The position numbers and the translations under genes were made by a program. This document shows, in pieces, positions 45,516-53,953 of a stretch of 64,000 nucleotides of DNA (within the stretch, counting starts at the first letter, position 1; each line of letters opens with the position of its first letter). Source of the stretch: DB1 sp049323655 (GTDB lineage: Bacteria > Desulfobacterota > Desulfobulbia > Desulfobulbales > SURF-16); assembly GCA_049323655.1 (NCBI GenBank), contig JBMONO010000020.1, forward strand, positions 23,859 through 87,858. Direction: 5' to 3'. Below the pieces are notes generated by a model, which had not been told where the DNA came from, did not search any database, and was given only the letters and a program-made list of their open reading frames with translations.

Positions 45516-46397
45516 ATGACAAAATTTCGCGGAGCGTTTGTCGCAATCGTCACCCCCTTTGTTGACGGCAGGATCGATGAACAGGGCCTGAAGGATCTCA
45601 TCGAGTTCCAGATCGCGGGCGGCACCCACGGTATCGTGCCCTGCGGCACCACCGGCGAGTCCGCCACCCTGAGCCATGAGGAGCATCACCGGGTGGTGGA
45701 GCTGACCATCAAGACGGTGGCCGGCCGGGTGCCGGTGCTGGCTGGCACCGGCTCGAACTCGACCGAGGAAACCATCGAGCTGACCCGCCATGCCAAGGAG
45801 GCAGGGGCCGACGGTGCGCTGGTCATCACCCCTTATTACAACAAGCCTTCCCAGGAGGGACTCTACCAGCACTTCAAGACCGTGGCCGAGGCGGTGGATA
45901 TTCCGCTCATCCTTTATAATGTGCCGTCCCGCACCGCGGTTGACATGCAGCCCGCCACCGTGGCCCGCTGCGCCGCCGTGGACAATATCGTTGGCATCAA
46001 GGAGGCGACCGGTGACATGAACCGCGCATGTGACGTCATCCGTCGCTGCCCGAAGGATTTTTCCGTGCTGTCCGGTGACGATTTCACCTCCCTGTCCATG
46101 GTGTTGCTCGGCGGTTCCGGCGTCATCTCGGTCACCTCCAATGTAGACCCGAAAGGCATGGCGGATTTGATGAACGCCGGCCTGGCCGGCGACGTGGCCA
46201 CCGCCCGGGAGATCCAGTACCGGCTCTTCCCGCTGATGGGGGCCATGTTTTATGACACCAACCCGGTGCCGGCGAAAAAGGCCCTGGAGCTGATGGGGAA
46301 AATCAGCTCCGGCCTGCCCCGCCAACCCCTGTGGCAGATGGGCGACGAGCCCCTGGCACGGATGCAGGCGGTGCTGAAGGAACAAAAACTGATCTGA
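45516..46397 (+). CDS. dapA: 4-hydroxy-tetrahydrodipicolinate synthase
   Basis: Condenses pyruvate with aspartate semialdehyde, the committed lysine step. The 293-residue TIM-barrel protein has VPCGTTGESATLS, the Schiff-base lysine in IVGIKEATGDM and the tyrosine in LILYNVPSRT. AAGGAGAAAGTC precedes the ATG. Length and motifs are typical. Confidence 0.97.
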   Translation: MTKFRGAFVAIVTPFVDGRIDEQGLKDLIEFQIAGGTHGIVPCGTTGESATLSHEEHHRVVELTIKTVAGRVPVLAGTGSNSTEETIELTRHAKEAGADGALVITPYYNKPSQEGLYQHFKTVAEAVDIPLILYNVPSRTAVDMQPATVARCAAVDNIVGIKEATGDMNRACDVIRRCPKDFSVLSGDDFTSLSMVLLGGSGVISVTSNVDPKGMADLMNAGLAGDVATAREIQYRLFPLMGAMFYDTNPVPAKKALELMGKISSGLPRQPLWQMGDEPLARMQAVLKEQKLI

Positions 46398-46441
46398 TCG
46401 ACGGCGCCACACGTGACCGGATACGACAACGGAGAAAGAGC

Positions 46442-47251
46442 ATGACCAAAGTCATTGTGGCCGGCGCCGCCGGCCGGATGGGCAAGAGAATCGGCTATAT
46501 GGTGACCCAGAACAACGCCCTGGCGCTGGTCGGCGGGTTCGAGCAGGCAAACAATCCGGCGGTGGGCAAGGATATCGGCGAGGTGGGCGGCTACGGCGCG
46601 GTGGGGGCGACCATCGCCCCTGCGCTGGAAGCGATCATCGACCGGTGCGATGTCATCATCGACTTTACCTTTCATGCCGCCACCATGGGCTTTGCCCGGA
46701 TCGCCGCCCAACACAACAAGGCGATGGTCATCGGCACCACCGGCCTGAGCGCGGAGAACCTGGCGGAGCTGAAAGAACTTGCCGGACGCATCCCTATTGT
46801 CCAATCGCCCAACATGGCGGTTGGGGTCAACGTCCTCTTCAAGTTGACCCAGAAGGTGGCCGCCATTCTCGGCAATGACTACGACATTGAAATCGTCGAG
46901 GCCCATCATCGCATGAAAAAAGACGCGCCGAGCGGCACGGCGCTCAAGCTCGGCGAGATGGCGGCGCTCGGCGTTGGCCGTGATCTGGCCAAGGTCGGCG
47001 TCTTCGAGCGTAACGGTATCATCGGCGAGCGGACCAGCGAGGAGATCGGCATCCAGACGATCCGGGCCGGTGACATCGTCGGTGAACACACCGTCTACTT
47101 TGCCGGGCCGGGCGAGCGCATTGAGCTGATCCACCGCGCCCACAGCCGGGACAACTTTGCCCGCGGCGCGGCCCTGGCCGCCGCCTGGGTGGCGGGAAAG
47201 CCGAACGGCATGTACACCATGTTCGACGTGTTGGGACTCACCGATATTTGA
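46442..47251 (+). CDS. dapB: 4-hydroxy-tetrahydrodipicolinate reductase
   Basis: NAD(P)H-dependent reduction following DapA. The 269-residue product starts MTKVIVAGAAGRMGKRIGYM (Rossmann glycine motif) and has VEAHHRMKKDAPSGTALKL, the signature with catalytic His and Lys. The ATG at 46442 follows GGAGAAAGAGC; in-frame sequence upstream overlaps dapA and is not used. Confidence 0.96.
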   Translation: MTKVIVAGAAGRMGKRIGYMVTQNNALALVGGFEQANNPAVGKDIGEVGGYGAVGATIAPALEAIIDRCDVIIDFTFHAATMGFARIAAQHNKAMVIGTTGLSAENLAELKELAGRIPIVQSPNMAVGVNVLFKLTQKVAAILGNDYDIEIVEAHHRMKKDAPSGTALKLGEMAALGVGRDLAKVGVFERNGIIGERTSEEIGIQTIRAGDIVGEHTVYFAGPGERIELIHRAHSRDNFARGAALAAAWVAGKPNGMYTMFDVLGLTDI

Positions 47252-47270
47252 TCGTGCTGGGAAAACGGCG

Positions 47271-48035
47271 ATGAAGATAGTCCGTTGCCGCACAGATATG
47301 GGCGAGTGCTACGGGCTGTGGGAAGGCGAGGTTATCCGTCTGCTCGCGGGCGAACCCTTTGCCGGTATCACGCCGAGCGGCGAGGTAGTGGCCGCAAATG
47401 CGGTGAAGCTGCTCGCCCCCTGCCGGCCGTCGAAGATCGTCGCGGTGGGGATCAACTACGCCCCGCATGCCCGGGAACTCGATTTTTGCATCCCGCCGGA
47501 ACCCTTGATCTTTCTCAAACCACCGTCCGCCGTCATCGGACCGGAGGAGGAGATCATTCTGCCGGCGATGAGCGCCCAGGTCGATTACGAGGGCGAACTG
47601 GCGGTGGTGATCGGCCGGTCCTGCAAGAATGTGGCGGAAAAGGAGGCATTACGCTTCGTCCTCGGCTACACCTGCTGCAACGATGTCACGGCCCGTGACC
47701 TGCAAAAAAAGGATGTACAGTTCACCCGCTCGAAAAGTTTCGACACCTTCGCTCCCTTAGGGCCCTGCATCGAAACAAAGCTTGATCCGGGTAACGTCAT
47801 GGTGCGCAGTTTCGTTAACGGCGACAAGCGGCAGGAGGCGAGCACCGCCACCATGATCCGTTCCGTGCCGGAACTGGTCAGTTTCATCTCCAGGGTCATG
47901 ACGCTGCTGCCCGGTGATGTCATTGCCACCGGCACCCCGGCCGGGGTCGGCCCGTTACAAAGCGGCGACCGGGTCGCGGTTTCCATCGAGCCCATCGGCG
48001 CGCTGTCCAATCCTGTGCGGGGCCTGGAGCGGTGA
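47271..48035 (+). CDS. Fumarylacetoacetate hydrolase-family protein
   Basis: A 254-residue FAH-fold protein. The metal ligands are in VDYEGELAVVIG and an earlier conserved KPPSAVIGPEEEI; the C-terminal part has DVIATGTPAGVG. These hydrolases, decarboxylases and hydratases act on beta-diketo acids, often oxaloacetate or acylpyruvates, and the substrate cannot be read from sequence. It lies 19 bp after dapB and overlaps folK by 4 bp. Confidence 0.85.
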   Translation: MKIVRCRTDMGECYGLWEGEVIRLLAGEPFAGITPSGEVVAANAVKLLAPCRPSKIVAVGINYAPHARELDFCIPPEPLIFLKPPSAVIGPEEEIILPAMSAQVDYEGELAVVIGRSCKNVAEKEALRFVLGYTCCNDVTARDLQKKDVQFTRSKSFDTFAPLGPCIETKLDPGNVMVRSFVNGDKRQEASTATMIRSVPELVSFISRVMTLLPGDVIATGTPAGVGPLQSGDRVAVSIEPIGALSNPVRGLER

Positions 48036-48526
48036 TGACGCAGGCCGTTATCGGGCTGGGCTCCAATCTCGGCGACGGCAGGGTGAATCTGCAAACCGCC
48101 TGGCAGCGGCTGGTGAAACGGGCCGGGCGGGCTGTGGCCCTCTCTTCGCCCTATCTCACCGAACCGATGGATATGGCAAGCAGCCTTCTCTTCACCAATG
48201 CGGTGGGCCTGCTGGAGACCGCCCTGTCGCCGGAACGGCTGCTCGCCGCGATGCTCGAGCTTGAGCTGGAAATGGGCCGCGACCGTCGTAACGGCCGGGA
48301 TCGCACCATTGACCTGGACCTGCTCTTTTACGACGAGCTGGTGATGAAGACGGCGGCGCTGGTGCTGCCTCATCCGCATCTCGCCCGGCGTCCCTTTGTC
48401 CTTGTCCCGCTGGCCGAGATTCTGCCGGACCGGTTTCATCCCCTCACCGGCCTGACCGTCGCCGCCATGCTGGACAAACTCGGCGATGCCACCGGAGTGA
48501 CGAAAATCGACTGGGAGCGATCATGA
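48032..48526 (+). CDS. folK: HPPK folate-pathway pyrophosphokinase
   Basis: 6-hydroxymethyl-7,8-dihydropterin pyrophosphokinase; transfers pyrophosphate from ATP in folate synthesis. The 164-residue product has the N-terminal GLGSNLGDGRVNLQ, the ELEMGRDRR stretch and the signature RDRTIDLDLLFYDE with the metal-binding aspartates, then LPHPHLARRPFVLVPLAEI. It overlaps both neighbours by 4 bp. Confidence 0.95.
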   Translation: MMTQAVIGLGSNLGDGRVNLQTAWQRLVKRAGRAVALSSPYLTEPMDMASSLLFTNAVGLLETALSPERLLAAMLELELEMGRDRRNGRDRTIDLDLLFYDELVMKTAALVLPHPHLARRPFVLVPLAEILPDRFHPLTGLTVAAMLDKLGDATGVTKIDWERS

Positions 48527-48786
48527 CGCCGCTGCGGATCATTATCCTGGCGATACTGGCCTATATCCTCTATCGCCTGCTCTTCGGGAAAAAACGCATG
48601 AACAGACCGCCGTCGCCGCCGGCCGACTCGTTGCCCGCCGATGACGTGCTGGTGGAGGATCCGGTCTGCCACACCTATGTGCCGAGCCGCCAGGCGATTC
48701 GCGCCATGAAGGACGGCCGCCAGTATTACTTCTGCAGTGAAAAATGCTGCCAAAAATTTTTAGAGGACAAAGGAGAAGGGCCATGA
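48523..48786 (+). CDS. Small membrane-anchored YHS/TRASH-like protein
   Basis: An 87-residue protein with an N-terminal membrane helix (LRIIILAILAYILYRLLFG), a proline-rich linker and a metal-binding domain. The pattern DPVCHTYVPSRQAI ... YYFCSEKCCQKFLED matches the YHS/TRASH module (C-x(n)-C-x2/3-C). It probably senses or binds a metal at the membrane. The start overlaps folK by 4 bp and the stop overlaps the transaldolase start by 4 bp. Confidence 0.8.
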   Translation: MTPLRIIILAILAYILYRLLFGKKRMNRPPSPPADSLPADDVLVEDPVCHTYVPSRQAIRAMKDGRQYYFCSEKCCQKFLEDKGEGP

Positions 48787-49427
48787 AATTTTTTATTGAT
48801 ACCGCCAATATCGACGAGATCCGCAAAGGGGTGGACATGGGCATGGTAGACGGCGTCACCACCAATCCGTCTCTGATCGCCAGGGAAAAGAAGCCCTTTG
48901 AGGAAATCCTTGCGGAGATCTGCGCCACGGTGGACGGACCGATCAGCGCCGAGGTCATCAGCCTCGATGCCGACGGCATGGTGGAGGAAGGCCGCAAGCT
49001 CGCCGCCCTGCACAGCAACATCGTCATCAAGGTGCCGATGACCACCGACGGCCTCAAGGCGGTGAAACGTTTTGCCGCCGAAGGGATCAAGACCAACGTC
49101 ACTCTGGTCTTTTCCGCCACCCAGGCCCTGCTCGCCGCCAAGGCCGGCGCCACCTTTGTCAGCCCCTTTGTCGGCCGGCTTGACGATATCTCGCTGACCG
49201 GTATGGATCTGGTCAACGACATCATGACCATTTACGACAATTACGGTTACCAGACCGAGGTGATCGTCGCCAGCATCCGCAATCCGGTCCATGTGCTCGA
49301 CGCCGCCCTGATCGGCGCGGATATTGCTACTATCCCCTTCAATGTCATCACCCAGCTGGCCAAACATCCGCTCACCGATATCGGCATGGAAAAATTTCTG
49401 GCTGACTGGAAAAAACGGAAAAAGTAA
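48783..49427 (+). CDS. fsa: Fructose-6-phosphate aldolase-type transaldolase
   Basis: A 214-residue TalC/FSA-type protein of the small transaldolase group. The product starts MKFFIDTANIDEIRKGVDMG and has GVTTNPSLIAREKK, the Schiff-base lysine in NIVIKVPMTTDGLKAV, and TLVFSATQALLAAKAGATFVS split as in family members. Such proteins act either as transaldolase in the pentose phosphate route or as fructose-6-phosphate aldolase; sequence alone does not decide. AAAGGAGAAGGGCC precedes the ATG. Confidence 0.9.
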   Translation: MKFFIDTANIDEIRKGVDMGMVDGVTTNPSLIAREKKPFEEILAEICATVDGPISAEVISLDADGMVEEGRKLAALHSNIVIKVPMTTDGLKAVKRFAAEGIKTNVTLVFSATQALLAAKAGATFVSPFVGRLDDISLTGMDLVNDIMTIYDNYGYQTEVIVASIRNPVHVLDAALIGADIATIPFNVITQLAKHPLTDIGMEKFLADWKKRKK

Positions 49428-49489
49428 GCTGACTCAGGGCGGCGCGATCTGTATAATATGACAGTGCCTGCAAACGCTGAAATCACGTC

Positions 49490-50101
49490 ATGAGAACACT
49501 ACTCGTCAGAACCGGATGCGCCGCCCTGCTGCTCGCCGTCCTGGCCGGCCCGGCCGGGGCGGAGATGTATTCCTTTGTCGATGCCAAGGGCGTGCGCCAC
49601 TTCTCCAATGTGCCCAATGACCGGCGCTATGAAAAGGTGGAATGGGTCAAGTCCCGGGAGATCCGGGTTCCCACTGCTCGGTATGTCGACCCGGCCGACT
49701 TCGAGGGGTATATCGTTGAAGTCGCGGCGGCCTATACCCTTGATCCGATGCTGCTGAAAGCGGTGATCAAGGCGGAGTCCAATTTCGATTGCCTGGCCGT
49801 GTCGCCGAAGGGCGCCCTCGGTCTGATGCAGCTCATGCCCGGTACTGCCCGCGATATGCGGGTGAGCGATCCCTTTGATCCCCGTCAGAACATCCGGGGC
49901 GGGGCCCGCTATCTGCGGCAATTGCTTAATATCTTTGACGGCGATCTCGATCTTGCCCTGGCTGCCTACAATGCCGGGCCGGAGGTGGTCAAAAACCAGG
50001 GCGGCATCCCCGCCTATCCGGAAACGACGGCATATGTGGAACGGGTGCTCCGCCACTACAAACGCTATCAGATCGCCTCAGTCGCCGGCAAGGGCGGTTG
50101 A
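49490..50101 (+). CDS. Lytic transglycosylase with DUF4124-type N-terminus
   Basis: A 203-residue exported murein-degrading enzyme. A signal peptide (TGCAALLLAVLAGPAGAEMY) is followed by a short DUF4124-like module (YSFVDAKGVRHFSNVPND) and an SLT domain with the catalytic glutamate in IKAESNFDCLAVS and the motifs KGALGLMQLMPGTA and LDLALAAYNAGPEVV. It cleaves glycan strands with formation of 1,6-anhydromuramyl ends. Its stop overlaps the region upstream of pgsA. Confidence 0.92.
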   Translation: MRTLLVRTGCAALLLAVLAGPAGAEMYSFVDAKGVRHFSNVPNDRRYEKVEWVKSREIRVPTARYVDPADFEGYIVEVAAAYTLDPMLLKAVIKAESNFDCLAVSPKGALGLMQLMPGTARDMRVSDPFDPRQNIRGGARYLRQLLNIFDGDLDLALAAYNAGPEVVKNQGGIPAYPETTAYVERVLRHYKRYQIASVAGKGG

Positions 50102-50121
50102 AATGGGCAGGTGGTGAAGCT

Positions 50122-50679
50122 GTGAGCCAGATGGCCTACGTCCCCAATATTCTGACGGGTTACCGCTTTGTCGTTGCCCCGCTGCTCCTCTTTTTTCTCT
50201 ATCCCGGGGCAGGCAAGTGGATCAGTCTGACCGGCTTTGCCCTCTACCTGTCCGCCGCCCTCACCGATCTGGCCGACGGCTATATCGCCCGCAAATATCA
50301 GGTGGAATCGGTGCTCGGCAAACTGATGGACCCGCTGGCCGACAAGGTGCTGGTGCTGGTGGTGCTCATCATGCTGATTCCGCTTGGCCGCATGCCGGCC
50401 TGGGTCGCCTTTCTCATCATTGCCCGCGAGATGATCGTCACCGGTCTGCGCGGGGTCGCCGCTTCGTCCGGGCTGGTCATTGCCGCGAGCCGGCTCGGTA
50501 AATGGAAGAGTCTGGTGCAGCTCATCGCCCTCGGCACCCTCGTCTTCCCCCTGGGCGTCCTCCCCATCCCCTTTCTCCACCAGGTCGGCCTGGCGCTGCT
50601 CTACATCGCCCTCGTCCTCACCATCTGGTCCGGGGTCGATTATTTCTACCGCTTCCAGAAGGTCTATCTCAATCCCTGA
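50122..50679 (+). CDS. pgsA: Phosphatidylglycerophosphate synthase
   Basis: CDP-alcohol phosphatidyltransferase that makes phosphatidylglycerophosphate in the inner membrane. The 185-residue protein has about five helices and the catalytic motif DLADGYIARKYQVESVLGK followed by LMDPLADKV (D-x2-D-G-x2-A-R-x8-G-x3-D-x3-D). The start is a GTG at 50122 behind AGGTGG; ATG 50131 is the alternative. PssA is less likely given the ANILTxxR-like N-terminus YVPNILTGYRF. Confidence 0.92.
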   Translation: MSQMAYVPNILTGYRFVVAPLLLFFLYPGAGKWISLTGFALYLSAALTDLADGYIARKYQVESVLGKLMDPLADKVLVLVVLIMLIPLGRMPAWVAFLIIAREMIVTGLRGVAASSGLVIAASRLGKWKSLVQLIALGTLVFPLGVLPIPFLHQVGLALLYIALVLTIWSGVDYFYRFQKVYLNP

Positions 50680-50841
50680 AATTCCCGCCCCTCCCGTCTT
50701 GCCGTCCTTTGCCTATGCCGGAAGTCATAGGTATCAGTATTATCGATTTGACTTATAGAAATAAGTCGATAATTTTGTCTCTACAGGGCCGCGCTCACCA
50801 TGGGGGTGAGGGGCCTGAAATCGGCGGAGGACAGAATCGAC

Positions 50842-52131
50842 ATGGCGGAATTTGAAGTCAGGGCATATCCGGAGTTGTGGCAGGAGTTGGACATGGACGT
50901 GGCGCGCTTTGACAAGGCGCGGCAGATGCTGGGCCAGGCCTATGGCTCCATCTATCTCTGCCAGGACCATCGGCCGGAAAAGATGGCCTATTTCGACAAT
51001 ATGATCGCCGAGATCCATGGTGGCCGGGTCCAGGAGCTGGTCGAGGCCAAAAAGCAGGGACGGCCGGTGGTCGGCACCTTCTGCGTCTATATCCCGGAGG
51101 AGGTGGTTGTGGCGGCGGGCGGCGTCTGCGTCGGCCTGTGCGGCGGCTCCCAGGGCTCGATCCCGGATGCGGAAAAGATTCTGCCGCGCAACATCTGCCC
51201 CATGGTCAAATCCGCCTTCGGCTTCAAGGCCGGCCGCATCTGCCCCTATTTCCAGGCCGTTGATTTCGTTTACGGCGAGACGACCTGCGACGCCAAGAAA
51301 AAGACCTGGGAGATCCTTGATCGCCTGGTGCCCACCTATGTCATGGAGATCACGCAGATGAAGAACAAGCGGGACAAGACCCTGTGGCGTGAGGAGGTGC
51401 GTGACTTCAAGGCCAAGGTCGAAGAGGTCGCCGGCAAAACGATCGGCAGCGAGGAGCTGGCCGCGGCGATCCGGGTGATCAACGACAAGCGCCGCGCCCT
51501 GCAGCGCCTCACCCGGCTGCGCAGCCACAATCCGGCGCCGATCAGCGGCAAGGATGCCCTGCTCATCGAACAGATTGCCTTTTACGACGAGCCGGTCCGT
51601 TTCGCGGCCCAGGTCAATGAGCTGTGCGACGAACTCGACCGGCGGGTAAAGGAGGGCAAGGGGGTGCTGGCCGCCGACGCACCGCGGATTATGATCTCCG
51701 GCACGCCGATGGCCCTGCCGAACTGGAAGCTCCACCACATCGTCGAGAGCGCCGGCGCGGTGATCGTCAACGAGGAGAGCTGCATCGGCACCCGCTATTT
51801 CAAGGATCTCATCGACGAAAACAAAACGGAGCTGGACGATCAGCTCGATGTGCTGACCGACCGCTACATGCAGATCGACTGTTCCTGCTTCACCCCGAAC
51901 AACGAGCGCATCGACCAGGTGCTCAAGGAGTACCGCGAGTCAAAGGCCCATGGCATTATTCATTATTCCCTGCAGTTCTGCCACACCTACAACATCGAGG
52001 AGATCCGTATCAAGGAGGCCTGCCTGCAGGCGGGCATCCCCTATCTCTCCATCGAATCGGATTACTCGACCGAGGACGTCGGCCAGTTGCAGACCCGGGT
52101 CGAGGCCTTTCTCGAACAGCTGCGGGGGTGA
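50842..52131 (+). CDS. Double-cubane-cluster reductase subunit (HgdB-like family)
   Basis: A 429-residue member of the 2-hydroxyacyl-CoA dehydratase/benzoyl-CoA reductase superfamily. It matches the single-subunit double-cubane-cluster proteins, which hold a [4Fe-4S]-S-[4Fe-4S] unit and reduce small molecules such as acetylene in the characterised Carboxydothermus enzyme. Conserved cysteines are at about C81 (GTFCVYIPEE), C96, C100 (GGVCVGLCGG), C119 (NICPMVK), C134 (RICPYFQ), C149, C314, C347, C349 and C380. No partner subunit with a CoA site is encoded, whereas the following gene is the ATP-dependent activase. The start at 50842 follows GGAGGA; the upstream ATG at 50800 is less supported. 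The substrate is unknown. Confidence 0.85.
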   Translation: MAEFEVRAYPELWQELDMDVARFDKARQMLGQAYGSIYLCQDHRPEKMAYFDNMIAEIHGGRVQELVEAKKQGRPVVGTFCVYIPEEVVVAAGGVCVGLCGGSQGSIPDAEKILPRNICPMVKSAFGFKAGRICPYFQAVDFVYGETTCDAKKKTWEILDRLVPTYVMEITQMKNKRDKTLWREEVRDFKAKVEEVAGKTIGSEELAAAIRVINDKRRALQRLTRLRSHNPAPISGKDALLIEQIAFYDEPVRFAAQVNELCDELDRRVKEGKGVLAADAPRIMISGTPMALPNWKLHHIVESAGAVIVNEESCIGTRYFKDLIDENKTELDDQLDVLTDRYMQIDCSCFTPNNERIDQVLKEYRESKAHGIIHYSLQFCHTYNIEEIRIKEACLQAGIPYLSIESDYSTEDVGQLQTRVEAFLEQLRG

Positions 52132-52135
52132 TGGA

Positions 52136-52882
52136 ATGTACGTCGGCGTTGATCTCGGCTCGCGGACGGTGAAGCTTGCCGCCCTGCGCGATGGTGAACT
52201 GGTGAGCCACCGGATCCGGGAAAGCGGCTTTGATCCGCACGGCCAGTCTCTGGAAATGCTCGCTGATTTTACTCCGCTGCGGGTGGTGGCCACCGGCTAT
52301 GGCCGCCACCTGGCCCGCAAGCACTTTGCCGACGAGGTGATCACCGAAATCAAGGCCCATGCCCTGGGCGCCCGCCACTATTATCCCGACTGCCGGACCA
52401 TCGTTGATATCGGCGGCCAGGATTCCAAGGTGATTGCCCTTGACGAGGCCGGCCGCGTCGTCACCTTCCAGATGAATGATAAATGCGCGGCCGGCACCGG
52501 CCGCTTTCTCGAAATCATGGCCGCCACCCTGGGCTTTCGTTTGGATGAATTCGGACCGGCCGCCCTGGCCTCGGCGGAGGATGCGCCGATCACCTCCATG
52601 TGCACGGTCTTTGCCGAGTCCGAGGTGATCTCCATGAAGAACCGGGGGGTGCCGGCCGCCGATATTGCCCGCGGCGTCCATCTGTCGGTGGTCAATCGCC
52701 TCGTCGCCATGCTGAACCGGGTCGGCTTCGGCGACACCGTCGTCTTTTCCGGCGGGGTGGCCCGCAACCCGGCCATGGTGCGGCTGCTGGCCATGAAGCT
52801 CGATGGGGTCCGCATCGTCACCCCCGAGCATCCTGACATTGTCGGCGCCATCGGCGCGGCGATCCAGGCGGGAATTGCCTGA
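52136..52882 (+). CDS. ATP-dependent activase of the double-cubane-cluster reductase
   Basis: A 248-residue BcrAD/HgdC-type activator (archerase): an ASKHA-fold dimer with a bridging [4Fe-4S] cluster that drives electrons to the partner with ATP hydrolysis. It has the phosphate motifs VGVDLGSRTVKLA and IVDIGGQDSKVIALD, the cluster cysteine in NDKCAAGTGRFLE and the second cysteine in MCTVFAESEVISM, and GGVARNPAM near the end. It starts 4 bp after the preceding stop, so the pair is an operon. Confidence 0.92.
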   Translation: MYVGVDLGSRTVKLAALRDGELVSHRIRESGFDPHGQSLEMLADFTPLRVVATGYGRHLARKHFADEVITEIKAHALGARHYYPDCRTIVDIGGQDSKVIALDEAGRVVTFQMNDKCAAGTGRFLEIMAATLGFRLDEFGPAALASAEDAPITSMCTVFAESEVISMKNRGVPAADIARGVHLSVVNRLVAMLNRVGFGDTVVFSGGVARNPAMVRLLAMKLDGVRIVTPEHPDIVGAIGAAIQAGIA

Positions 52883-52894
52883 AAGGGAGGAGCC

Positions 52895-53380
52895 ATGGAA
52901 GTTTACCGCACCCCGCTTTTTGAGAAGCAGCTTGTTGCCCTGACGCGGACCGATCGCAAGGGCGCCCTGGCCGGGGCCCGGGTCGAGGAGATCGTCCGCC
53001 ACCTCACCCGCACTGATGGTGCCCCGGTTATCCTGAAAAACAAACGAACCCGGCACGGTGAAATGCGGGTGCGCGGCTGTGTCAAGTTCGACCTTGGCAG
53101 CGGCTACCGGCTCATCTGTCTGAAAAAGGGCAATGCCATCTATCTCCTCTACACCGGCACTCACGATGAATGCGACCGCTGGCTCAATAACCGGCGGGGA
53201 ACAAAGCTTGAGATCGAGACGGCAGCGTTTGTGTTCATCGATGCGCCGGGCGCTGCCGATTCCGACCTTGCGGAGGGCGGCAGCGGTGGTGCGGAGCCGG
53301 ACGAGTATGAACAGATTGTTGCCGCCCGGCTCGACGACAGGATTTTGCGTCAGGTGTTCGGCGGCATCTGCCGGCAGTGA
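52895..53380 (+). CDS. RelE/ParE-like protein with C-terminal extension
   Basis: A 161-residue protein whose first 100 residues resemble RelE-type toxins: helices rich in basic residues, then KNKRTRHGEMRVRGCVKFDL and YRLICLKKGNAIYLLYTGTHDECDRW. The usual RelE length is 85-95 residues; here an acidic tail (about 115-161) follows. No antitoxin gene lies next to it. GGGAGGAGCC precedes the ATG 12 bp after the activase, so it appears to belong to the DCCP operon. It may be a domesticated RNase or RNA-binding protein instead of a toxin. Confidence 0.7.
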   Translation: MEVYRTPLFEKQLVALTRTDRKGALAGARVEEIVRHLTRTDGAPVILKNKRTRHGEMRVRGCVKFDLGSGYRLICLKKGNAIYLLYTGTHDECDRWLNNRRGTKLEIETAAFVFIDAPGAADSDLAEGGSGGAEPDEYEQIVAARLDDRILRQVFGGICRQ

Positions 53381-53509
53381 GCGGCGGCCGCTTCGGCAAA
53401 ATGTCTTGAAAAAGGCGGGGAAGTAGGCTATTAGATTGTCACCATCACTGCTCACCTGGCGATGGCCGGTCCGGCTCCTGCCGCCGCCGGCGGATCGTCT
53501 TGCCCATAT

Positions 53510-53596
53510 GCCGGAGTGGTGAAACTGGTAGACGCACGGGACTCAAAATCCCGCGGGGGCAACCCCATGTCGGTTCGATTCCGACCTCCGGCACCA
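53510..53596 (+). tRNA. tRNA-Leu(CAA)
   Basis: The 87-nt sequence folds as a class II tRNA with a 7-bp acceptor stem (GCCGGAG with CTCCGGC), a D-arm with GGTAGACGC, the anticodon stem-loop CGGGACTCAAAATCCCG giving anticodon CAA (codon UUG), a variable stem (GGGGGCAACCCC), and the TTCGATT T-loop. The CCA end is encoded. A 9-bp hairpin and then an intrinsic terminator follow. Confidence 0.97.
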
Positions 53597-53601
53597 GCAT
53601 A

Positions 53602-53623
53602 GAATCCGAAATAATTCGGATTC
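53602..53623. repeat. Perfect 9-bp hairpin after tRNA-Leu
   Basis: GAATCCGAA-ATAA-TTCGGATTC begins 6 bp after the tRNA CCA end and could be a processing or protection stem in the precursor. Confidence 0.7.
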
Positions 53624-53629
53624 ATCCAT

Positions 53630-53655
53630 AAAGCCTTGAGAAATCAAGGCTTTTT
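53630..53655 (+). terminator. Intrinsic terminator of tRNA-Leu
   Basis: AAAGCCTTGA, a GAAA loop and TCAAGGC followed by TTTTT form a canonical rho-independent terminator. Confidence 0.92.
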
Positions 53656-53656
53656 C

Positions 53657-53953
53657 TTTTTCCGTTGTCCGCTCAAATCCAGTTTGATATGCTATAAGCC
53701 TCATGCTGAAAGGCTGGGAATTGCAAGGCAAGGCTGGATGTCTTCATCAAATGGGGCTAATCCATCCTTGCCGCTCAATCGTCCTCTCTTGATCATGGCC
53801 GAAGTGGCATTGCCAATTTCAAATGGCAAAACCTCAGGGGCTATGATTTCGTGGCCAACCGTCAAGGCTATAATCGCTTACTTTTCTGGTTCGTTGAGGG
53901 CGGCTGCAAGGAATGTATTCGTATATCATTGCCCATTTGCTTGCCCCTTCTTT
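53657..53953. other. Gene-free stretch behind tRNA-Leu
   Basis: About 300 bp with a lower GC content than the surroundings. A short plus-strand open stretch near 53810-53940 (IANFKWQNLRGYDFVANR) lacks a start and ribosome site and may be a decayed gene; I do not recognise it. The position behind a tRNA is a common insertion site, but I found no attachment-site duplication or integrase. Confidence 0.4.

Noticed and set aside
50842..52882. Benzoyl-CoA reductase or 2-hydroxyglutaryl-CoA dehydratase
   Set aside because: Only one large subunit plus an activase is encoded, and the cysteine pattern fits the double-cubane proteins better.
53543..53731. A 62-codon minus-strand frame ending in RRSESNRHGVAPAGF
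   Set aside because: It is the antisense translation of tRNA-Leu, a frequent false gene call.
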